Part shown: positions 7,120 to 12,886 of the stretch, piece after piece
How the letters are laid out: every line of letters begins with the position of its first letter
Numbering within the stretch: the first letter of the stretch is position 1
Assembly (NCBI GenBank): GCA_036524115.1
Contig: DATDCY010000240.1
Location: 1-16,774, forward strand
Direction: 5' to 3'
Source of the DNA: a bacterium
GTDB taxonomy: Bacteria; JAUVQV01; DATDCY01
DNA: 16,774 nucleotides
Notes under the pieces: generated by a model
Database searches by the model: none
What the model saw: the letters and a program-made list of their open reading frames with translations, nothing else
Told to the model about the DNA's origin: nothing
Position numbers and translations under genes: made by a program

Positions 7120-7182
7120 ATGACGATCAGCGGTGCGCACGCCGGCCCGGGCACTGGCGGGCCGATGTGCGCCACCCGTTGA
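7120..7182 (+). CDS. Possible 20-codon leader ORF upstream of the RNase gene
   Basis: ATG 7120 is preceded, at eight bases, by a good Shine-Dalgarno, GAGGAG (7106-7111), and reads MTISGAHAGPGTGGPMCATR before TGA at 7180-7182. It lies wholly in the leader of the downstream RNase gene, and a strong hairpin falls within it. The peptide resembles nothing I know. It could be a regulatory upstream ORF whose translation affects leader folding, or a chance ORF; the ribosome binding site is the main argument in favour. A second minimal frame, ATG 7212 to TGA 7229 (MTKEE), overlaps the RNase start codon. Confidence 0.3.
   Translation: MTISGAHAGPGTGGPMCATR
7135..7172 (+). promoter_or_regulatory. Strong leader hairpin in the RNase gene 5' region
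   Basis: GCGCAC (7135-7140) pairs with GTGCGC (7167-7172), and inside it GGCCCG (7144-7149) pairs with CGGGCC (7158-7163), with a 3x3 internal loop and an 8-base apical loop. A further GGT/ACC pairing can extend the base past one bulged C. Upstream, ACGCTCC (7086-7092) can pair with GGAGCGT (7108-7114), which would cover part of the leader-ORF Shine-Dalgarno if transcription starts early enough. In E. coli, RNase E controls its own mRNA through 5' leader hairpins; a similar role here is inference. Confidence 0.4.
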
Positions 7183-7225
7183 GCCATCCTGAAGACCACA
7201 CACCCGACCACATGACGAAAGAGGA

Positions 7226-9580
7226 ATGATGAGCAACCGCATCATGCTGATCAACGGGCGCCACGCGGAGCAGCTGCGCGTCGCCGTCGTGGAGGGGGGA
7301 GTCCTCCAGCTCTACGACGTCGAGGGCGCCGAGACCCCGCTGAAGCGCGGCAACATCTACCGCGGCGTGATCACCAACGTCGAGCGCAGCCTCAATGCCG
7401 CCTTCGTCGACTTCGGCGACGCGAAGAACGGCTTCCTCACCCGCCACGACGTCATCCCGGAGGCGTTCCACCGCGGCGGGGGCGACGCCGGGCACCGGCC
7501 GATCGACGAGGTGCTCAAGAAGGGGCAGCCCATCGTGGTGCAGGTCACGCGCGACCCCGAGGGCGGCAAGGGCGCGGCGCTCACGACCAACGTCAGCATC
7601 GCCGGCCGCTTCCTCGTCTACTTCCCGTACGACCCGCAGCGCGGCGTCTCGCGCAAGGTCGAGGACGAGGCGCTGCGCCGCAAGCTGCGCGAGAAGGCGA
7701 AGGACCTCGACCTGGAGGAGAGCGAGGGCTTCATCGTCCGCACCAACGCCGCCGACCAGACCAAGGCCGACCTCAAGGCGGACCTGCAGGCCCTCAAGCG
7801 GCTCTGGAAGGCCGTGGTCGACGACGCGGAGCAGGGCCGCGGCCCGAAGCTGCTCTACGACGACCAGGACCTGCTGTTCCACTCGCTGCGCGACAACCTC
7901 GACACGAAGATCGAGGAGGTGCTGATCGACGACGAGCAGCTCCTCGCCAAGGCGGAGCGGTACGTCCAGGCGGCGATGCCGCGCGCGAAGGTCGCCCTCC
8001 GGCTGCACGCCGAGCGCGCGCCGCTCTTCGCGCGCTTCAACCTCGAGGCCCAGATCGAGTCGATCTACCGGCGCACCGTCGGTTTGCCCGGCGGCGGCGC
8101 GATCGTCATCGACCACGCCGAGGCGCTGACCGCCATCGACGTCAACTCCGGGTCGTCGAAGGCCGGGAAGAACCAGGGCGACACGGCCTACGCCACGAAC
8201 CTCGAGGCGGCGGCCGAGGTCGGGCGGCAGCTGCGCCTCCGCGACATCGGCGGCCTGGTGGTCGTGGACTTCATCGACATGCGCACGCGCTCGCACCGCC
8301 ACGAGGTGGAGAAGGTGCTGCGCGAGGCGATGAAGCAGGACCGCGCTCGCCACCAGATCGGGCGCATCGGCGAGAACGGGCTGGTGGAGATCAACCGCCA
8401 GCGCATCAGGAGCGCCCTGCAGATGCGCACCCGCCGGGTCTGCCCGACCTGCGAGGGTGTCGGCCGCGTCATCAGCCCCGAGCTGCTGAGCCTGAACCTG
8501 GTGCGCCGCATCGAGGCGCGGGCGGCGGCCGGGAGGCTGGCGCGGGCGAAGGTGGCGCTGCACCCGAAGGTCGCCGACTACGTGCAGAACAACCGCCGGC
8601 GCGAGCTCGCCGACCTCGAGAACGCGTACCGCATCGTGGTGGAGATCGTTGGCGACGCGGGCGCGGAGCTCTCGATGGAGCGCTACGAGTGGTTCGATCT
8701 CCCCGCGTGGGAGATGCCCGAGGCGCCGGAGCAGCGCGCGCAAGACGATGGCGGGGAGCCCGAGCCGGCCGCGACGGGGGATCTCGCCGGCGCGGAGCCG
8801 GTCGAGGCGCCCGCGGCGCAGGCCGTGCCGGCGCCCGTGACTGCGGCGGCGCCGCCGCCGCGCGAGGGCGCGCGGGAACACCGGGATGGAGAAGGCGGCG
8901 GCAAGCGCTCCCGTCGCAAGCGGCGGCGGCGCGGCCGGCGCGGTGATGGCGGCGGGGCCCCGGCGCCATCCTTCCCGGGACGGGTGCAGGCCCCGGCGGC
9001 GTCGATCGGCTCGGTGGTCGAGACCATCGGGAACAGGGTTCCCGAGGACGAGCCGCTGGTCGAGATCAACGGGAACAGGGTCCCCGAGGACGAACTGCCG
9101 GTCGACATCGACGGGAACAGGGTGCCTCGGGCCGCGGGGGCGCCCACGCACGGGAGCCAGCCCCGCGCGACGGAAGACGGCTCCGCGTCCTCCCGGCGGC
9201 GCCGACGGCGGCGGCGCCGGTCACGGGGCGAGGGAGCGGCCGGGACGGGAGCGGCGGCGTCGGTCTCGCCGCAGTCCCTTGCAGAGCCCGTGGCGGTTCG
9301 CCAGGACGAGGTCGCGATGGCGCCCGCCGCGCCGCGGCCGGCCCCGCAATTGACCGTGCCCGAGCCGGCACCAACCTCCTCGGCCGCCCCGGCCCCGGAC
9401 ACCGGGGGCGAAGCCGGAGCGCCGTCCGTTCCCGCGGAAGGATCGCCCGGGAAGAAGGCGCGGAGGAAGACCGGATCGAAGACGGCCGCAGCGCCGCGGA
9501 AGAAGACCAAGGCCGCTCCGAAGAAGGCGGCCTCCAGGAAGGGTCCGGCGGAAGAAGCGCCCCCGGAGAGCCGGGACTGA
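7226..9580 (+). CDS. rng: Ribonuclease E/G family endoribonuclease with long basic tail
   Basis: 784 residues. It cleaves single-stranded RNA in mRNA decay and rRNA/tRNA maturation. An S1 RNA-binding domain lies at about residues 35-125 (GNIYRGVITNVERSLNAAFV). The DNase I-like catalytic part has Asp305 (AIDVNSGSS) and Asp348 (VVVDFIDM), matching the metal-binding pair of E. coli RNase E, and the Zn-link CPTCEG (Cys406, Cys409). After about residue 500 the protein becomes disordered and Ala/Pro/Gly/Arg-rich, with basic patches at about 560-574 and 657-668, three GNRVP repeats at 602-634, and a Lys/Ala tail resembling histone H1. The N-half is close to RNase G in length, while the tail is RNase E-like, so a degradosome scaffold is possible. 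Start: ATG 7226 or ATG 7229, both just after AGAGGA; the choice is unresolved. Confidence 0.93.
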   Translation: MMSNRIMLINGRHAEQLRVAVVEGGVLQLYDVEGAETPLKRGNIYRGVITNVERSLNAAFVDFGDAKNGFLTRHDVIPEAFHRGGGDAGHRPIDEVLKKGQPIVVQVTRDPEGGKGAALTTNVSIAGRFLVYFPYDPQRGVSRKVEDEALRRKLREKAKDLDLEESEGFIVRTNAADQTKADLKADLQALKRLWKAVVDDAEQGRGPKLLYDDQDLLFHSLRDNLDTKIEEVLIDDEQLLAKAERYVQAAMPRAKVALRLHAERAPLFARFNLEAQIESIYRRTVGLPGGGAIVIDHAEALTAIDVNSGSSKAGKNQGDTAYATNLEAAAEVGRQLRLRDIGGLVVVDFIDMRTRSHRHEVEKVLREAMKQDRARHQIGRIGENGLVEINRQRIRSALQMRTRRVCPTCEGVGRVISPELLSLNLVRRIEARAAAGRLARAKVALHPKVADYVQNNRRRELADLENAYRIVVEIVGDAGAELSMERYEWFDLPAWEMPEAPEQRAQDDGGEPEPAATGDLAGAEPVEAPAAQAVPAPVTAAAPPPREGAREHRDGEGGGKRSRRKRRRRGRRGDGGGAPAPSFPGRVQAPAASIGSVVETIGNRVPEDEPLVEINGNRVPEDELPVDIDGNRVPRAAGAPTHGSQPRATEDGSASSRRRRRRRRRSRGEGAAGTGAAASVSPQSLAEPVAVRQDEVAMAPAAPRPAPQLTVPEPAPTSSAAPAPDTGGEAGAPSVPAEGSPGKKARRKTGSKTAAAPRKKTKAAPKKAASRKGPAEEAPPESRD
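9029..9127 (+). repeat. 42-bp in-frame tandem repeat in the RNase E/G tail
   Basis: GGGAACAGGG recurs at 9029, 9071 and 9113, exactly 42 bases apart. The first two full units agree at 36 of 42 bases; the third copy is clear only for its first five codons. Each unit encodes 14 residues beginning GNRVP, the first two continuing EDE. The unchanged eleven-base core in all three copies points to a fairly recent duplication. Confidence 0.85.
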
Positions 9581-9595
9581 CGGCTTCGGAGCCTG

Positions 9596-9617
9596 GCCGC
9601 GCCTGCTGCAGCGCGGC
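9596..9617. terminator. Possible bidirectional terminator hairpin between convergent genes
   Basis: GCCGCGC (9596-9602) and GCGCGGC (9611-9617) form a 7-bp stem with an 8-base loop in the 66-base gap between the stops of the RNase gene and the convergent permease. A second palindrome, TGCCGCGGCA, follows within the same gap. There is no T-tract on either strand, so the terminator reading rests on position and stem strength alone. Confidence 0.3.
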
Positions 9618-9646
9618 GCGCCGCCGTGCCGCGGCAGACGGGCGGT

Positions 9647-11020
9647 CTAGTGCGGCAGCCCGAAAAGGTAGTAGGCCAGGCAGGCCGCGCCGAGGGTGGC
9701 GCCCCCGGCCGTCACCTCGCGGGCCCGGCCCGCGAAGACCTTGCAGAGCGGCGCCGCCACCAGCCCGACCGTCAGGCCGTTGGCGATGTTGTAGGTGAAG
9801 ACCATCGTCGCCAGCGTCAGGAACGAGGGGACCAGCTCGGTGGCGTCGTCGAAGTCGATGCGCCGGACCGTGCCGAACATGATGACGCCGACGAGCACCA
9901 GCGCCGGCGCGTAGGCGTAGCGCATCTGCTGCAACGGCGCGACCAGCGGCAGGAAGAAGAGCGAGAGCGCGAAGAGCCCGGCCGTCACCAGCGCCGCCAG
10001 GCCCGTGCGCGCGCCCTCGCGGATGCCGGTGGCCGACTCGATGTAGGCGCCGCTCGTCGAGGTCCCGAGCAGCCCGCTCACGACGCAGGCGAGGGCATCG
10101 ACGGTCATCGGCCGCTCGATCTGCGGCAGGTCGCCGCGCTCGTCGAGCATGCCCCCCGCCGCGCCGACGCCGACGAGCGAGCCGAGCGTGTCGAGGAAAC
10201 CCATGAGGACGAGGGTCAGCAGCACCGGGAAGAGCGCGGGGCGCAGGACGCCCGCGACGTCGAGCTTCAGCGCGATGGGTGCGAGCGAGTACTCGCCGGT
10301 GAAGGGCAGGGCGAAGAGCCCCGCCGGGGCGCTGCCGTGGCCGAGGAGCACGCCGGCGACTGCCGTCACGGCGATCCCGAGGATCACCGCGCCGGTGACC
10401 TTCCGCAGGTAGAGCCCGATCATGACCACCAGGCCGAAGAGCGCCAGCAGCACCTCGGGCGAGCGCAGGTCGCCGATCTTCAGCGGAACGTCGGGCGCGC
10501 GCAGCAGTCCGCCGCCGCCGTCGAGGGCCGCGGCCGGCATTCCCGTGACGAAGCTGGTGACGAGACCGCACTCGTAGAGGCCGATGAGGGTCAGGAACAG
10601 CCCGATCCCGGCCGCGAAGCTGTGCTTGAGGCTCCGGGAGATGGACTCGGCCAGCCAGCGCCGCACCCCGAGCAGGGTGATGGCGAGGAAGACGACGCCG
10701 GAGATGAAGACCGCGCCGAGCCGCTGCTGCCAGCCGATGCCGAGGGCGGCGAGGCCGAAGGCGATGAAGGCGTTCTCGCCCATGTAGGGCGCGACGGCGA
10801 TCGGCCGGTTGGCGTACAGCCCCATCAGCGCGGTGCCGAAGACCGCCGTGACGATGGTCGCGACCGTGCTCGGCCCGGTCGGGATTCCGGCGAACGACAG
10901 GATCGCGGGGTTCACCACGATGATGTAGGCCATGGTCACGAACGTGGTGACGCCGCCGATGACCTCGGCGCGCAGGCTCGACCCGCGCTGGCGCACCTGG
11001 AATCGATCGGCGATCGTCAT
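9647..11020 (-). CDS. NCS2/AzgA-type purine (guanine/hypoxanthine/adenine) permease
   Basis: 457 residues, very hydrophobic, with 12 or more membrane segments expected in the inner membrane. AzgA-subfamily signatures are visible: GGVTTFVTMAYIIVVNPAIL at residues 22-41 (first membrane segment), APYMGENAFIAF with GENAF at 81-85, LMGFLDTLGSLVGV, and GTSTSGAYIESATGIREGAR with Glu328. Characterised members take up adenine, guanine or hypoxanthine by proton symport. The start ATG at 11020 has GGGGAG eight bases upstream on the minus strand. It is convergent with the RNase gene and divergent from the TPR membrane protein. Nearby genes do not tell which purine is carried. Some family members are multidrug- or uracil-type, but those belong to other NCS2 branches. 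Confidence 0.9.
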   Translation of the reverse strand: MTIADRFQVRQRGSSLRAEVIGGVTTFVTMAYIIVVNPAILSFAGIPTGPSTVATIVTAVFGTALMGLYANRPIAVAPYMGENAFIAFGLAALGIGWQQRLGAVFISGVVFLAITLLGVRRWLAESISRSLKHSFAAGIGLFLTLIGLYECGLVTSFVTGMPAAALDGGGGLLRAPDVPLKIGDLRSPEVLLALFGLVVMIGLYLRKVTGAVILGIAVTAVAGVLLGHGSAPAGLFALPFTGEYSLAPIALKLDVAGVLRPALFPVLLTLVLMGFLDTLGSLVGVGAAGGMLDERGDLPQIERPMTVDALACVVSGLLGTSTSGAYIESATGIREGARTGLAALVTAGLFALSLFFLPLVAPLQQMRYAYAPALVLVGVIMFGTVRRIDFDDATELVPSFLTLATMVFTYNIANGLTVGLVAAPLCKVFAGRAREVTAGGATLGAACLAYYLFGLPH

Positions 11021-11060
11021 CGGCTGCTCCCCGGTTTGCGGCGCCGGCCCCTGCGCGCCG

Positions 11061-11083
11061 GCCCGCCAGAGTTTCCGGCGGGC
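11061..11083. promoter_or_regulatory. Perfect inverted repeat over the permease promoter
   Basis: GCCCGCC (11061-11067) and GGCGGGC (11077-11083) are perfect inverted copies separated by nine A/T-richer bases that contain the putative -10 of the permease promoter. An operator or a leader hairpin are both possible; no regulator is encoded beside it. Confidence 0.3.
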
Positions 11084-11099
11084 GGCCGCCGCCTGTCAA
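11070..11099 (-). promoter_or_regulatory. Possible promoter for the purine permease
   Basis: On the minus strand, TTGACA (11099-11094) is followed after 18 bases by GAAACT (11075-11070). The start would be near 11063, with a leader of about 43 bases. The -35 is perfect; the -10 is weak (3/6). Confidence 0.35.
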
Positions 11100-11113
11100 G
11101 GTCGCGCGCGGTC

Positions 11114-11142
11114 TTGACTTGCGCCGCGCGCGGCACGAGACT
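11114..11142 (+). promoter_or_regulatory. Possible promoter for the TPR membrane protein gene
   Basis: TTGACT (11114-11119) and GAGACT (11137-11142) are spaced by 17 bases. The start would fall around 11149, almost at the proposed GTG start codon (11152), which would make the transcript nearly leaderless and would fit the lack of a good Shine-Dalgarno. Confidence 0.33.
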
Positions 11143-11151
11143 CGCGGGATC

Positions 11152-12759
11152 GTGCGCCCCCGCAGGCTGGCGTGCCTCGCTATCGCCGTCGCCCTCGTGC
11201 TGGCGGTGGCGCTCGTCTACGTGCGGACCGGCCGCAACGGCTTCGTCAAGTACGACGACAACTCCTATGTCTACGAGAACCCGGTGGTGCTGCGCGGTCT
11301 CACCCCGGAGGGGATCGCGTGGGCCTTCGGCATCCACGCGTCGAACTGGCATCCGCTGACCTGGATTTCCCACATGGCGGACGCGTCGCTGTTCGGCGCG
11401 CGGGCCGGCGGACACCACCTGCACAGCGCCCTGCTGCACGGCGCGAACGCCCTTCTGCTCGCGGCGGCGCTGGCGCGCCTGACGGGCGCGCTCTGGCCCA
11501 GCGCCCTGGTGGCGGCCCTGTTCGCGGTCCACCCCCTGCGCGTGGAGTCCGTCGCCTGGGCATCCGAGCGCAAGGACGTCCTCTGCGGGCTGTTCTTCCT
11601 TCTGGCCGTCGCCGCCTACGCGCGCCACGCGCGGCGGCCTTCGTGGGTACGCTTCGCCGTGGTCGCCGCCCTCTTCGCGCTGGCCCTGGCGTCCAAGCCG
11701 ATGGCGATCACGCTCCCCCTTGTCCTGCTGCTCCTGGACTGGTGGCCGCTCGGGAGGTTTGCGGCCCGGCGCCGGCCGGCGGACCTGCTCCTCGAGAAGG
11801 TCCCCCTGCTGGTGCTCGCGGCCGGCTCCGCGCTGATCACGCTGCGCGCGCAGCTCGAGGGAGTCCGCGATTTCGTCGCCCCCTCGCTCGCGGCGCGGCT
11901 GGCCAACGCGACCGTCTCCTGCGCCGCGTATCTGGGGCAGTCGCTCTGGCCCTCGGACCTCGCCGTCCTGTACCCGTATCCGACGCAGGTCGGCTGGGCC
12001 GGCCCGGTCGCGGCAGCGGCGCTGCTCGCCGCGCTACTCGGCATGGCGGTGGCGGCCCGCCGACGCCACCCCGTCCTGCTCTTCGGCGTCCTCTGGTACC
12101 TCGTCATGCTCGTGCCGGTCCTCGGGATCGTGCAGGTCGGCGCGCAAGCGCGGGCGAACCGCTACACCTACCTGCCGCTGATCGGACCGGCCCTGGCGGC
12201 GGTCTGGCTTGCGGTCGGGCTGGCGCCGGCCGGCAGGAGGGTCCGGGCGGCAGGGGTTGCCGTCGCAGCCGCCGCCCTCACGGCCTTCGGCGCTGCGGCA
12301 TGGCTGCAAGCGGGGTTCTGGCGCAACAGCCGCACCCTGTTCGAGCGCACGACGGCCGTCACCGCGGACAACTACCTCATCCTCACCAACCTCGGGCAGG
12401 AGTACGTCGAGGCCGGGGAGTTCGACGCGGCACGGCGGGCCCTCGAGCAGGCCGTGCGCGCCAATCCCGGCCACTGCAACGCCCTCTACACGCTGGGAGG
12501 CTCCTACTACAACCAGGGGCGGTTCGCGGAGGCGATCGGACCGTACGAGCGCTCCCTGCAGTGCTACAAGGCGCAGAGCGCCAGCCGCGCCTACGTCGCC
12601 GACGTCCACTACTTCCTGGGCTCCGCTCGCCAGGGCCTGGGGCGGTACGCGGAGGCGGAGCGAGAGTTCCTCTCGGTCCTCTCGCTGCGGCCGGACGACG
12701 CCAGGGCCGCGAGCCAGCTCGCGTTCGTGCGCGCCGTCCGGCGGCTCCCGGACCCCTGA
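11152..12759 (+). CDS. TMTC-like polytopic membrane protein with C-terminal TPRs (putative GT-C glycosyltransferase)
   Basis: 535 residues from GTG 11152. The N-terminus (RRLACLAIAVALVLAVALVY) is the first membrane helix, followed by FVKYDDNSYVYENP with Asp35-Asp36 in the first external loop, NWHPLTWISHM, HHLHSALLHGANALLL, and HPLRVESVAWASERKDVL (His127 to Leu144). This layout is that of the TMTC family and related bacterial proteins, where an acidic pair in the first loop is characteristic of GT-C transferases using lipid-linked sugars. About nine to eleven membrane helices run to residue 395, then three TPRs at about 408-441, 442-475 and 483-520. A TTG at 11119 opens the frame earlier but overlaps the putative -35 and lacks a ribosome binding site. 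Substrate and acceptor are unknown; protein O-glycosylation is an inference. Confidence 0.78.
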   Translation: MRPRRLACLAIAVALVLAVALVYVRTGRNGFVKYDDNSYVYENPVVLRGLTPEGIAWAFGIHASNWHPLTWISHMADASLFGARAGGHHLHSALLHGANALLLAAALARLTGALWPSALVAALFAVHPLRVESVAWASERKDVLCGLFFLLAVAAYARHARRPSWVRFAVVAALFALALASKPMAITLPLVLLLLDWWPLGRFAARRRPADLLLEKVPLLVLAAGSALITLRAQLEGVRDFVAPSLAARLANATVSCAAYLGQSLWPSDLAVLYPYPTQVGWAGPVAAAALLAALLGMAVAARRRHPVLLFGVLWYLVMLVPVLGIVQVGAQARANRYTYLPLIGPALAAVWLAVGLAPAGRRVRAAGVAVAAAALTAFGAAAWLQAGFWRNSRTLFERTTAVTADNYLILTNLGQEYVEAGEFDAARRALEQAVRANPGHCNALYTLGGSYYNQGRFAEAIGPYERSLQCYKAQSASRAYVADVHYFLGSARQGLGRYAEAEREFLSVLSLRPDDARAASQLAFVRAVRRLPDP

Positions 12760-12782
12760 AGCGGCGGGCACCCGTCGCGCAG

Positions 12783-12811
12783 TTGACGGGGCACGGGCCG
12801 GGACCTAGTTT
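12783..12811 (+). promoter_or_regulatory. Probable promoter for the glucan phosphorylase gene
   Basis: TTGACG (12783-12788) and TAGTTT (12806-12811) are spaced by 17 bases. The start would be near 12818, about 70 bases before the gene. The 127-base gap after the upstream stop supports separate transcription. Confidence 0.48.
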
Positions 12812-12886
12812 CCCCGGCAGGAAGCGTTCCGTTCGAGCCACACCGCGGGACCCGCTCGCCGCTGACCGGACCGAAAGGAGTCGACC

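Noticed and set aside
7127-9151. A minus-strand open frame of about 670 codons opposite the RNase gene
   Set aside because: Antisense shadow with no recognisable domain, while the plus strand shows S1, catalytic aspartates and the Zn-link.
8700-9580. Suspected frameshift or assembly error in the RNase C-terminus because of the odd Arg/Pro/Ala-rich sequence
   Set aside because: The frame stays open to the stop, basic patches and a Lys/Ala tail are normal in RNase E-type tails, and the repeat keeps frame at a 42-bp period.
11119-11151. TTG start for the TPR membrane protein
   Set aside because: No Shine-Dalgarno, overlaps the putative -35 element, and adds only a polar Arg-rich stretch before the first membrane helix.
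9626-11359. A plus-strand open frame rich in Asp/Glu/Gly/His across the permease
   Set aside because: Antisense of a hydrophobic membrane protein gene gives just such polar composition; the minus strand has clear AzgA motifs.
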